Positions 18,249-26,209 of a stretch of 64,000 bases of DNA are shown here, in pieces (the first letter of the stretch is position 1; each line of letters begins with the position of its first letter). The notes under the pieces are model-generated. The model was not told where the DNA came from. It saw nothing but the letters and a program-made list of their open reading frames with translations, and searched no databases. The DNA is taken from positions 50,564-114,563 of the forward strand of contig NZ_JAFEUL010000015.1 of assembly GCF_016901225.1 (NCBI RefSeq), given 5' to 3'. The DNA comes from Actibacterium sp. 188UL27-1 (lineage in GTDB: Bacteria; Pseudomonadota; Alphaproteobacteria; Rhodobacterales; Rhodobacteraceae). The position numbers were made by a program, and so were the translations under genes.

Positions 18249-19625
18249 ATGACAATAAACCAAGCAATCCGGGACCTAAGCGAAGCCTTAGGCGATCGCG
18301 TCTCGCGGTCCAAGTCTGATTTGTCGCTGCACGGGCAAAGTGAAAGCTACTTTGCGCCGATGCCGCCCGATGTGGTGGTCTATCCCGAAACCACGGCCGA
18401 GGTGGCAAAGATCGTACAAACCTGTGCGGCGCAAGGGTGCCCGGTCGTGGCGTGGGGCACGGGAACGTCGCTTGAAGGACATGCGTTGGCCTTGCAGGGC
18501 GGGGTCTGCGTGGACTTTTCGCGGATGGATCAGGTTCTGCGGGTGAACGACGCGGATATGGACGTGGTGGTCCAGCCCGGTATCACGCGCAAGGCACTGG
18601 ACCACGCATTGCGCCATACCGGTTTGTTTTTCCCCGTCGATCCGGGGGCTAATGCGTCCCTCGGCGGGATGGCCAGTACACGGGCCAGTGGCACCACCAG
18701 TGTGCGCTACGGCACCATGCGGGAGAATGTTCTGGCGCTGCAGGTTGTTCTTGCCGATGGCAGGATCATCCGCACGGGCAGCCGGGCGCGCAAATCTGCC
18801 GCCGGTTATGACCTGACCCATTTGTTCGTGGGCTCGGAAGGGACGTTGGGCCTGATCACTGAGATGACATTGCGATTGCAAGGACAGCCCGAGGCAATCT
18901 CTGCGGCGGTCTGTGCTTTCGATGACGTGGATATGGCCGTGGACACGGTCATCGCAACGATCCAGTCCGGCATCCAGATGGCGCGGATCGAATTGGTGGA
19001 CGCGGCCTCTGTCGCGGCCTGCAACGGCTATGGGGATACGGACTATCCGCAAAAGCCACATCTTATGGTTGAGTTTCACGGATCCGAGGCTGGGGTGAGT
19101 GAGCAGGCGGAGCGTTTTGGTGAACTGGTGAGTGATATGGGCGGATGGGATTTCCACTGGTCGGCGCAGACCGAAGACCGCACGGCGCTTTGGACGTTGC
19201 GGCATAATGCCTATTACGCGATCCTCGCCTCTCGTCCTGGCGCACGGGCTGTGGTGACCGATTTATGTGTGCCGATCTCAAGGTTGGCAGAGGCCATCGC
19301 TGAGACCCGTGCCGATATCGATGCCTCCTATGTGCCGGGACCGATTTTGGGACATGTCGGAGATGGAAACTTTCACGCCGTGCTGCTGATCGATCCGAAT
19401 AATCCGATGGAGGCAGCGGAGGCCAAACGACTGTCCCACCGGATGGTGCAGCGGGCCCTGGCCCTGGGCGGAACGGTCACGGGTGAGCATGGGGTGGGGT
19501 TTGGCAAGCTTGATTACATGGCCGCCGAGCACGGAGAGGCCTGGGATGTGATGGGCGATTTAAAGGCTACACTGGACCCGCAAAACATCCTCAATCCCGG
19601 TAAGATGGTGCGCCATTCGAACTGA
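18249..19625 (+). CDS. FAD-linked oxidase, D-lactate/glycolate dehydrogenase (GlcD/DLD) type
   Basis: 458 residues from the ATG at 18249, preceded by GGAGGGGGG; the frame is open from 18096. The FAD-binding type 4 domain shows VVAWGTGTSLEGHALAL and VDPGANASLGGMASTRASGTTSVRYG, and the C-terminal domain shows GHVGDGNFHAVLLID and GTVTGEHGVGFGK, all typical of D-lactate dehydrogenase (cytochrome) and glycolate oxidase GlcD. GlcE and GlcF partners are not next to it, which favours a stand-alone D-lactate dehydrogenase. It probably oxidises a D-2-hydroxyacid and feeds electrons to the respiratory chain. Confidence 0.88.
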   Translation: MTINQAIRDLSEALGDRVSRSKSDLSLHGQSESYFAPMPPDVVVYPETTAEVAKIVQTCAAQGCPVVAWGTGTSLEGHALALQGGVCVDFSRMDQVLRVNDADMDVVVQPGITRKALDHALRHTGLFFPVDPGANASLGGMASTRASGTTSVRYGTMRENVLALQVVLADGRIIRTGSRARKSAAGYDLTHLFVGSEGTLGLITEMTLRLQGQPEAISAAVCAFDDVDMAVDTVIATIQSGIQMARIELVDAASVAACNGYGDTDYPQKPHLMVEFHGSEAGVSEQAERFGELVSDMGGWDFHWSAQTEDRTALWTLRHNAYYAILASRPGARAVVTDLCVPISRLAEAIAETRADIDASYVPGPILGHVGDGNFHAVLLIDPNNPMEAAEAKRLSHRMVQRALALGGTVTGEHGVGFGKLDYMAAEHGEAWDVMGDLKATLDPQNILNPGKMVRHSN

Positions 19626-19770
19626 CGTCGTGCGACCCATGCCCATGAATTGAGACCACATTAACCAAATTGAGCGGGCTTTGCCCGCACTACATCACGA
19701 ACGGGTCGAAACGGCCTGTCAGCCCTTTCTCTTCCACGTAATGTTATGCGGGAGGGTGGCGCCGTGCGGA

Positions 19771-20202
19771 TCATTCTCCGTTGGGAGGCAGAACCAGGTC
19801 AGCGCAAAACTGCAGCTTTTCGGCGAAGTCGGCATTGGCGGTGCTGGCCTTTTCGATGGTTACGCCCAGACGGATCTGCAGGATGAGTGCTGCGATTTCC
19901 TGCTGGCCGGTCTGCTGCCATTCCGCGACTTCCACAGTGCTGACACCAGACGGGGCGAGATCTGGCAACATCGCTTCGGTCAGGTCGGCGAATTGTCGGT
20001 GCACATCTTCTGTCTCGGACAGGTCCGGATGACGTGTCGAGGTGTAATGGTCCACCAGCGCTTCGAACCGGCCCGCGCAGGTGGCGAAGAGATGGGCACG
20101 TTCAACGGGCAGGCCGGGGATGGATTTGGCACAGGCGACACTCGCCGAAATCATGAACAAGATACTGATGCTAGTTTTTGCTAAGAGCATGACAGACCTC
20201 AT
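19771..20202 (-). CDS. Hypothetical secreted protein
   Basis: 143 residues. The N-terminus MRSVMLLAKTSISILFMISASVACA looks like a signal peptide, with cleavage after the ACA. The mature part holds three cysteines (ATCAG, FCADL and the one at the cleavage region) and is mainly helical. I do not recognise a family. Its start overlaps by 32 bp the end of the upstream gene (20171-20578), which also encodes a secreted protein, so the two are probably translated together and may have related roles. Confidence 0.65.
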   Translation of the reverse strand: MRSVMLLAKTSISILFMISASVACAKSIPGLPVERAHLFATCAGRFEALVDHYTSTRHPDLSETEDVHRQFADLTEAMLPDLAPSGVSTVEVAEWQQTGQQEIAALILQIRLGVTIEKASTANADFAEKLQFCADLVLPPNGE

Positions 20203-20578
20203 AATCTGCTTTCAACGTACCCGGTTCACGCCAGGGCGGGACCGCTCCTTTGGTCTCTATTGGACGATATCTGATGTAATCTGTGAGGGCGGCGCTGACC
20301 ATTTCGGCAGCCCGGAGGCGGGCGGTGACGCGGGTGTCACGGTCTGCGCTACCGGGCAGATTGGCGGCTACGCCCGATTGATATGATGCCGCCGCTCTCA
20401 GTGCCTTTGCTCGGCCGGCCCGGTCTGTTGCGGCATGGCGTTCCAGATAGGCGGCCACATAGAGCGAGAGCCCCCCGCAACGGGCAAATTTGCGCTTGGG
20501 CGCGCTCAACCCGCGCTCTTCGGTAATGGATGGCAAAGCCAAGGCAACAATCGGCGCGGCACCCAGCCAAGCCATCAT
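20171..20578 (-). CDS. Hypothetical secreted protein, upstream partner of the 19771 gene
   Basis: 135 residues if started at the double ATG at 20578 (MMAWLGAAPIVALALPSITEERG), which gives a short signal peptide; the frame is open back to 20704, where the extra residues look non-coding. The mature part has a CGGLSLYVAAYLERHA helix and a Cys near the C-terminus (YEVCHALSKN). No known family. The gene lies 31 bp downstream of cobS and overlaps the next gene by 32 bp, so cobS and both secreted proteins may share a transcript. Confidence 0.6.
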   Translation of the reverse strand: MMAWLGAAPIVALALPSITEERGLSAPKRKFARCGGLSLYVAAYLERHAATDRAGRAKALRAAASYQSGVAANLPGSADRDTRVTARLRAAEMVSAALTDYIRYRPIETKGAVPPWREPGTLKADYEVCHALSKN

Positions 20579-20609
20579 TGCCAATCGCCAGGTGACCGGG
20601 GCCACCGGA

Positions 20610-21584
20610 TCAGGCCATGGCGGCAGAAACGGCGCTTTCGGGCAGTTCTTCGTCAAAGCAACGTTGGTAGAACTCGGCCACGGTCTGACGCTCCAACTCA
20701 TCACATTTGTTGAGGAAGGTCAGACGGAAGGCATATCCCACATCGCGGAAAATCTGGGCATTCTGCGCCCAGGCGATCACCGTGCGCGGGCTCATGACGG
20801 TGCTGAGATCACCATTCATAAACGCCGTCCGGCTCAGATCGGCGACGGTAACCATTTGGGCAATGGTCTTGCGCCCCTCGGCCGTATTGTAGGTGGGCGT
20901 CTTGGATAGGACGATGGCCGTTTCCGCATCATGGCTGAGATAGTTCAACGTGGCCACCAAGCTCCACCGGTCCATCTGACCCTGATTGATCTGTTGGGTG
21001 CCATGGTAAAGGCCCGTCGTGTCACCAAGGCCAACCGTGTTAGAGGTGGCAAAAAGGCGAAAGCTCGGATGCGGGGTGATCACCTCGTTCTGGTCAAGCA
21101 AGGTCAGCTTGCCGTCAACTTCCAGCACACGCTGGATCACGAACATCACATCGGCACGCCCGGCATCATATTCATCAAATACGATCGCGGTCGGGTTTCG
21201 GAGGGCCCAAGGCAAGATGCCTTCCTGAAATTCGGTGACCTGTACGCCATCTTTCAGCTTGATTGCATCCTTGCCGATCAGATCAATCCGGCTGATATGG
21301 CTGTCGAGGTTCACCCGGACGCAAGGCCAGTTCAGCCGACTGGCCACCTGCTCGATATGGGTGGATTTGCCGGTGCCATGGTAACCTTGGATCATGACTC
21401 GGCGGTTGTGGCTGAAGCCGGCCAGGATGGCGAGGGACGTATCGGGGTCGAATTTGTAGGTCGGGTCGAGGGCTGGCACACGGTCCGAGGGCTCGGCAAA
21501 CCCCTTGACGACCATATCCGTATCGATCCCGAAAACTTCGCGGACCGAGATATCCTCGGTCGGTTTCGCTGCGCTGTCCGTCAT
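20610..21584 (-). CDS. cobS: Cobaltochelatase subunit CobS (AAA+ ATPase)
   Basis: 324 residues from the ATG at 21584 ([21 protein letters not shown]), the normal CobS start; the open frame continues 49 codons upstream without coding character. Walker A is [18 protein letters not shown], Walker B is [17 protein letters not shown], and sensor 1 is [14 protein letters not shown]. It forms the ATPase motor with CobT and drives cobalt insertion by CobN. It is on the opposite strand to cobT, about 9 kb away. Upstream (on the other side) lie a J-domain and a BolA gene, a neighbourhood often seen with cobS in this family of bacteria. Confidence 0.96.
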   Translation of the reverse strand: MTDSAAKPTEDISVREVFGIDTDMVVKGFAEPSDRVPALDPTYKFDPDTSLAILAGFSHNRRVMIQGYHGTGKSTHIEQVASRLNWPCVRVNLDSHISRIDLIGKDAIKLKDGVQVTEFQEGILPWALRNPTAIVFDEYDAGRADVMFVIQRVLEVDGKLTLLDQNEVITPHPSFRLFATSNTVGLGDTTGLYHGTQQINQGQMDRWSLVATLNYLSHDAETAIVLSKTPTYNTAEGRKTIAQMVTVADLSRTAFMNGDLSTVMSPRTVIAWAQNAQIFRDVGYAFRLTFLNKCDELERQTVAEFYQRCFDEELPESAVSAAMA

Positions 21585-21958
21585 GCCGCCCACTATGCTA
21601 TGCCCTGTTAAATCGACGTCCGTCGTGCCCGATATCGCGAGGGCGTGCAAGGGGAAGGTCGAATGGTGCGACGGCATGCCAATTGCACGCATAGGGCGTG
21701 CAGAAATGGCGAACCAGCGGCATTCCGCCAAATCTATCCAGACAGTAGTATTGGTGATTGCGGATCAAAACGTCTCACATGACCCGAAAACTGGTGCGAT
21801 AGTTCGTCGTTTATTGAGGTTTTCGGAACAATTAGAGAATAATCTCGCAGACTGTTTCAAATTCCCCACGGTTTTGAACAGTCGTTCCAGGCCCCTTGCC
21901 GTGACAGCGTGTTTCGATTGCAGTAATTATCACAAGCCTGGTCGCCAAAGGGATTTGG
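21585..21958. other. Intergenic region upstream of cobS, no gene seen
   Basis: 374 bp between the divergent cobS and 21959 genes. The part 21720-21950 is AT-richer than its surroundings and probably holds both promoters. I see no cobalamin riboswitch box and no convincing open frame. Confidence 0.4.
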
Positions 21959-22507
21959 ATGAGAGTCTGCCGCTCTGCCACCCTCCAATTGCTGCTTGCG
22001 ACTTTTTTGTGGGGTGGTCTGCTCGGGAGCCCGGTTCGGGCCGAGTTTACATTGATAGATCGGGCGGAGGCCTGGTTCTTCTATACCCAGCGGGGTGTGG
22101 GGTCTCGCAATGCGGCCTGTCAGATCGTCAGTTGTGTCGATGGGATTTGCGGGGCGGGGGCGTCAAGCCGGACGCAATTCTCGCTTTACGATGCGCGTGA
22201 CGGTTTGGGGATCACCCCTGAATTTGTGGCACCCCGGCGTGCACGACCACGTCAGACTGCAACATTGGAGGTAAATGAGCAGATCTTTGTGCTCAAGAAC
22301 CTGTATTCCTCGCCGCAATATTATTTGCAGATCGAACAGCGCGATCATGCGTCAGAGATAATTGATGCCTTGAAAAATCTCGAAAGCCAGGATGAACAGG
22401 GCCTCTTCCATGTGACCGATCCACAGGGCCGTCGGCACCAGTTTACGGTAAAAGGTGTGACCGAAAGCCTGGATCGGATGGCGACCCGCTGCGCGCCAGC
22501 GCAATGA
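21959..22507 (+). CDS. Hypothetical secreted protein
   Basis: 182 residues with a clear signal peptide (LQLLLATFLWGGLLGSPVRAEF, cleavage after VRA). Mature segment: AEAWFFYTQRGVGSRNAACQIVSCVDGICGAGA, a cysteine-rich stretch with three Cys in about ten residues, and one more Cys near the C-terminus (TRCAPAQ), so two disulfides are possible in the periplasm. I recognise no domain family. It stands alone between cobS and a minus-strand hypothetical gene. Confidence 0.65.
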   Translation: MRVCRSATLQLLLATFLWGGLLGSPVRAEFTLIDRAEAWFFYTQRGVGSRNAACQIVSCVDGICGAGASSRTQFSLYDARDGLGITPEFVAPRRARPRQTATLEVNEQIFVLKNLYSSPQYYLQIEQRDHASEIIDALKNLESQDEQGLFHVTDPQGRRHQFTVKGVTESLDRMATRCAPAQ

Positions 22508-22597
22508 AACCTCAATGTGGCTTGAGACGGGTCGTCGCAATGATCTGGATGGGTTCGCAGTACCGGCACGAGGCGCTTTGATACGGCCTTCAAACTC

Positions 22598-22993
22598 TTA
22601 TGCTGCACCTTCCAGTTGCAACTCATCTTCCAACCGCTGCGCTGTGAGCTGGTCCCGGCGCATTTTCTGGGCTCCGATGGCGCGATGAAGATGCTCGAAT
22701 GGCGCGACATTGTCGGTTTGGGGAGCGCTCTTCAGGGCGAGCGAGGGCATATCGGCCGGCTTCTCTTCCTCCGGGAGGCTGTTTTTGAATGACGCCAAAC
22801 CCGACCCGATGGGCATATCCGTGCTCTGCCCATCGCGGATGACGGTCACGCGGGTCAGTGGCAAGCCGATCAGGGGCTCCATCGATGCGCCGTTGAAATA
22901 ATTGTCGGGGATCTCGATTTCCAGCCTGTCATTTGGACAAAAGAGACCGTTGGGCGCAGCAAGCTGCGCGCCCCGATAGTGCAAAACTGCCAT
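22598..22993 (-). CDS. Hypothetical cytoplasmic protein
   Basis: 131 residues with no signal peptide or membrane segment. The N-terminal half (AVLHYRGAQLAAPNGLFCPNDRLEIEIPDNYF) looks beta-rich and the C-terminal half (EHLHRAIGAQKMRRDQLTAQRLEDELQ) helical and charged. No family recognised. Codon pattern is like the neighbours, so it is probably a real gene. Confidence 0.55.
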   Translation of the reverse strand: MAVLHYRGAQLAAPNGLFCPNDRLEIEIPDNYFNGASMEPLIGLPLTRVTVIRDGQSTDMPIGSGLASFKNSLPEEEKPADMPSLALKSAPQTDNVAPFEHLHRAIGAQKMRRDQLTAQRLEDELQLEGAA

Positions 22994-23307
22994 GGGTTTT
23001 ACTCCGTTTTTCTGATCCCGTATTGGATCAGCGATCTTTCGATATGGTTAACGGAGACTTCGATAGCAGGCGGCTGCATCCTGCGGGTCTCACGACCATT
23101 TGTGGCCGTATTCTGTGCGGAAACACGCGGTTGAAGCGGGACATTAACAGGCGATTACCGCCGAATATCAGCAGCCTGGGGTAGTATTTTGCTCGCATAG
23201 GTTGCATCGGCCGATTGGCGCGGATGGTTTGGGTTGTTTTGGGTCAAAAGCCGCCATGCGCCAGTTCTCGCTCACTGACCAAGGGTCAGATGTTAACGAA
23301 AACCCAC
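22994..23307. other. Intergenic region, no gene seen
   Basis: 314 bp between the stop of the J-domain gene and the start of the 22598-22993 gene, both on the minus strand. AT content is higher near 23035-23050 and 23140-23190, probably promoter sequence for the downstream gene. No repeat or RNA was recognised. Confidence 0.35.
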
Positions 23308-23940
23308 TCAATCCTTAAAGCTACGGCTTTCCTTGATCTGGTCCCAGGCCCAGACAACCTCCTGCAGACGTTCTTCATCGCTGCGGTCGCCGCCATTCAT
23401 ATCGGGATGCAGGATCTTGATGAGCGCTTTGTAGGATTTACGGATCTCTGCCTTGGTCCAATGGTCATGGCATTCCAGAATATCCAGGGCGCGCCGTTCG
23501 GTGGGTGGCAGCTTGCGCGTTCCGGTGATGCTTTTGCCCGGGTTGCGGGTGGCATTGGCGCCCAGCACCTGATGTGGATCATCGACCCCCAGCCGTGCCC
23601 AGGCGCGCTGTTCTTCGGATTGCTTGCCAAAGGGCTTGGTCTCCCGCTCCCAAACACGGTCGCGGTCGATCTGGGCCTCCATTTCTTCTTCGGTCGAGCC
23701 GTTGAAAAAGTTCCATTTCAGATTGTATTCCCGGACGTGTTCCCGGCAAAACCAATAATAATCATCAAGCGTGTCGGGGGATTTCGGGGCGCGGTACTGA
23801 CCGGGCTCCTGGCATCCGGGATATTCGCAAAGCCGCTTGCTAGTTTCAAAGGCACCGGACATCCCGCGCTTGCCGCGGGTTCGCTTTTTCTTGTCACTTG
23901 TGACACGGATATCAAACCCGAAGGGATCATCTTTGCTCAT
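23308..23940 (-). CDS. DnaJ-domain protein
   Basis: 210 residues from the ATG at 23940 (MSKDDPFGFDIRV); the frame is open to 24054. The J domain is at the C-terminus, with WTKAEIRKSYKALIKILHPDMNGGDR carrying the HPD tripeptide that stimulates DnaK. The N-terminal half has a CEYPGC...FCREH motif with Cys and His in zinc-binding spacing. This C-terminal J-domain form is widespread in alphaproteobacteria next to bolA and cobS, as here. It is probably a DnaK co-chaperone of unknown client. Confidence 0.88.
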   Translation of the reverse strand: MSKDDPFGFDIRVTSDKKKRTRGKRGMSGAFETSKRLCEYPGCQEPGQYRAPKSPDTLDDYYWFCREHVREYNLKWNFFNGSTEEEMEAQIDRDRVWERETKPFGKQSEEQRAWARLGVDDPHQVLGANATRNPGKSITGTRKLPPTERRALDILECHDHWTKAEIRKSYKALIKILHPDMNGGDRSDEERLQEVVWAWDQIKESRSFKD

Positions 23941-24031
23941 GTCCAGCCTCCTGTCGGTTCGTCTGGCTTTTCGACTCGGAGCGTCGAGTTTAGAGCTTTC
24001 CACAGCAGTGAGAAGAGGAAGAGTGTAGAAA

Positions 24032-24289
24032 ATGTCTCGTGAAGCACAGATCACCGAGCGCCTGACCGCCGCATTTCAGCCGACCGAATTGGTGGTAACC
24101 GATGAAAGCGAAAGCCACCGTGGCCATGCCGGGTTCCAGGACGGGGGAGAGAGCCATTTCCATGTCCGGATACGGTCAGCGACCTTTGGACCGATGAACC
24201 GATTGGCGCGTCACAGGGCGGTCCATGGGGCGATCGGGCCGCAATTGATGGCCGAGATCCATGCGCTTGCCTTGGATGTGTCAGCCTGA
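24032..24289 (+). CDS. BolA family protein
   Basis: 85 residues, the usual BolA size. ITERLTAAFQPTELVVTDESESH is the first helix and strand; GESHFHVRI carries the family His; GPMNRLARHRAVHGAIG and IHALAL complete the class II KH-like fold. BolA proteins work with monothiol glutaredoxins in iron-sulfur and iron homeostasis. It is divergent from the J-domain gene with 91 bp between them. Confidence 0.92.
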   Translation: MSREAQITERLTAAFQPTELVVTDESESHRGHAGFQDGGESHFHVRIRSATFGPMNRLARHRAVHGAIGPQLMAEIHALALDVSA

Positions 24290-24311
24290 TTTCGCTCTAC
24301 ACGTCAGTGGG

Positions 24312-24827
24312 TTATTCGGCGGCTACTTCCGGTTTGTCATCGTCCCGGCCCAGCATGGCGCGGCGCACGCGGTCGCCGCTGATTGCGGCGGCTGCTGCCG
24401 CTGCCGCAGCGTTCGGTGACAGCTCATCGCCCGGGCGAATGGCCGGTCCAACGGGTGGCGCGTCAATTGTAGGATCGGGGATGGCAACCGGTGGCGCGAC
24501 GGGAGTTTCGGGCTCCGCAGATGCGGGTGCGTCACTGGTCTCCTCAACCGGGGGGGTGAGAAGCCCTGCTATTTCCGCGCGAGCCTCCTCCGCCTGGGCA
24601 GGGCGGCGAAAGACCAGCATATTCATGAATTTGGTTGTCTTACCGGTCAGGCCCTGACGTTCTTCGCAGGGCAGGGTGTCGGCGCGCCAATATTCCCAAC
24701 CATGGGTGCCGAGGTCGTTCATCATGTCTTCGAGTGCATGGGCAAAACGGGCCTCACCGCCCCGAAGTCCCTTGGCCTTTTTCCCCCGTTCGGGCGCGGG
24801 CATAACTTTGTATTCGTAGCGGGTCAT
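24312..24827 (-). CDS. DUF4177 domain protein with Pro/Ala-rich tail
   Basis: 171 residues. The N-terminal 75 residues are a DUF4177 domain: MTRYEYKVMPAPERG, LGTHGWEYWRADTLPCE and TTKFMNMLVFRRP, typical of this small beta-hairpin family of unknown function. The rest is a low-complexity Pro/Ala-rich tail with a run of nine alanines (about residue 140). It converges on bolA with a 22-bp gap. Confidence 0.8.
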   Translation of the reverse strand: MTRYEYKVMPAPERGKKAKGLRGGEARFAHALEDMMNDLGTHGWEYWRADTLPCEERQGLTGKTTKFMNMLVFRRPAQAEEARAEIAGLLTPPVEETSDAPASAEPETPVAPPVAIPDPTIDAPPVGPAIRPGDELSPNAAAAAAAAAISGDRVRRAMLGRDDDKPEVAAE

Positions 24828-25257
24828 GGCGGTATCATCCCTCTCAGCGCGCAGAGGTTAACGGATGCGCTCGCCCGCTCCAACCCCCGAACGACCGCTC
24901 GGCAAAGACCCGTTGCCGCGCCGCACCGGGTATACAGAACCGATGCACATTCCATACATACGGCGTATGTATCGCAGGTGCAGCATGAAGGTCAGCTAAG
25001 CTGATCTAATTATGGCAAGGAGCAGAGGACATGGCGCTGTTGGGCCGCCGTCCTTTTCAGGTGATGTTTCCGGTTTGATGAAACGGATCGGGCCCGCCCC
25101 CAGGGTGTCGCGGGCGTCAGGGAAGCGGTGGCTCATGGAGTGAAGAGCGACAGAACAGAAGATGTCGATATTTTTGGCGACATCGAACACGTTGTGAGGA
25201 GAAGCACGGCAACCTATATTATGAGCATTGTTTATTTTACCAAACGGAGATTTTGAG
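24828..25257. other. Intergenic region upstream of the Tae4-like gene, no gene seen
   Basis: 430 bp. The last 60 bp are AT-rich (TATATTATGAGCATTGTTTATTTT around 25214-25237, broken here only for description) and probably hold the promoter of the amidase gene. The rest shows no supported coding frame. Confidence 0.4.
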
Positions 25258-25686
25258 ATGACAAAGCCGGCTTTTGACAGCTTGTGGAGCAACTATCCTT
25301 CGGAGCAAAGCCCCTGCGATCAGGCCTGGGCCAATCAATGTGCCATCCGCATGAGTGTGTGTCTGAACGGGGATGGCACGATCAAGATCAACGCCTCGAC
25401 CTATACCGAACCCAAATGCAAGCACGGCCATGCCCGCGGTGCTGAATCCCTGGCTAACTATTTGTGGAAGTTTCATTTGAAGCGTCCGCAGATCTGGACG
25501 GATGGAGCCGATGCCAAAGATGATATCAAGCATCAGACGGGTATCATTTTCTTCAAGGACTGTTTCACGCGGTCTGGCCAGAATGTACAGACCGGCGATC
25601 ACATCGATTTATGGAAATCGGGTATTACAAAGACCTATGGTGATCCCGGCAACAAAGCAAAGCAGGTGTGGTTTTGGAAACTTTGA
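25258..25686 (+). CDS. Tae4-like amidase effector (type VI secretion amidase family)
   Basis: 142 residues from the ATG at 25258 (MTKPAFDSLWSNYPSEQ). The sequence follows the Tae4 plan: NQCAIRMSVCLNG with the likely catalytic Cys28, HGHARGAESLANYLW, GIIFFKDCFT, and GDHIDLWKSG with the likely catalytic His115. Tae4 enzymes are NlpC/P60-like D,L-endopeptidases that cut gamma-D-Glu-mDAP bonds in peptidoglycan and are delivered by type VI secretion. No signal peptide is present, as expected for a T6SS cargo. No tss or vgrG/hcp gene is in the window. The overlapping downstream gene is a good immunity candidate. Confidence 0.85.
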   Translation: MTKPAFDSLWSNYPSEQSPCDQAWANQCAIRMSVCLNGDGTIKINASTYTEPKCKHGHARGAESLANYLWKFHLKRPQIWTDGADAKDDIKHQTGIIFFKDCFTRSGQNVQTGDHIDLWKSGITKTYGDPGNKAKQVWFWKL

Positions 25687-26093
25687 AGTTCCGGATCTGG
25701 GTTATGGCGTTCACCATGATGGTGACCGCCGCCCAGGCTGATGATCGTGCCATCCTGGCAGATGGTGAGATGGCCGTTCTATCGGGGCGGACGGGCTGCC
25801 ATGTTGTCATGATGACTGAGGCGCGGGACCAGGTGGTGGAATTGGACGTATCGGGATTGTGCCAGTTGCACCGCGACAGCACTGGCGCACCGCGTAGCGT
25901 GGAGGGGCCTGTGGGCCGGATTTTCCTGGTGGAGCAATCGGTGCCCGCGACGGACGGCTCTGGCGATTGTGACACACAGGTTCAGGCGGTGGCCGTCGGA
26001 GAAGACGGATTGGTTGTTGCCCCCAACACGGCCCGCGTGGCGTCTTGCCCACCCTTTCAATGGGACGAGGTGATGTTTTTGGGGGTGTTTTAG
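25668..26093 (+). CDS. Putative periplasmic immunity protein for the Tae4-like amidase
   Basis: 141 residues from a GTG at 25668, overlapping the amidase stop by 19 bp, which suggests translational coupling. MVLETLKFRIWVMAFTMMVTAAQA is a signal peptide; the later ATG at 25704 would leave too short a leader. The mature protein has four cysteines (TGCHV, GLCQL, GDCDT, ASCPP), enough for two disulfides. Tae4 immunity proteins (Tai4) are small periplasmic proteins encoded directly after the toxin, so location, size and export all fit. I do not see clear sequence similarity to known Tai4. Confidence 0.65.
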   Translation: MVLETLKFRIWVMAFTMMVTAAQADDRAILADGEMAVLSGRTGCHVVMMTEARDQVVELDVSGLCQLHRDSTGAPRSVEGPVGRIFLVEQSVPATDGSGDCDTQVQAVAVGEDGLVVAPNTARVASCPPFQWDEVMFLGVF

Positions 26094-26146
26094 ATAGCTC
26101 GCGCTGGAACGGGATCGGCGCTGTTGGCTGCGCCAAGGCGCCCCGC

Positions 26147-26167
26147 CCGCCGTCCCCGGCGGTTTTT
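26147..26167 (+). terminator. Rho-independent terminator after the immunity gene
   Basis: CCGCCG-TCCC-CGGCGG stem-loop directly followed by TTTTT. It is 53 bp after the stop at 26093 and precedes the convergent gatB. Confidence 0.8.
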
Positions 26168-26209
26168 GACAGAAAGCGCCGGGCTATCGCGCGCTGAACC
26201 CGAAAACCG

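Noticed and set aside
21505..22200. Plus-strand frame of 231 codons across the cobS start
   Set aside because: Crosses the divergent promoter gap; composition changes halfway and no domain is visible.
24996..25292. Minus-strand frame of 98 codons before the Tae4-like gene
   Set aside because: Overlaps the effector's start and promoter area, with no family likeness or plausible RBS.
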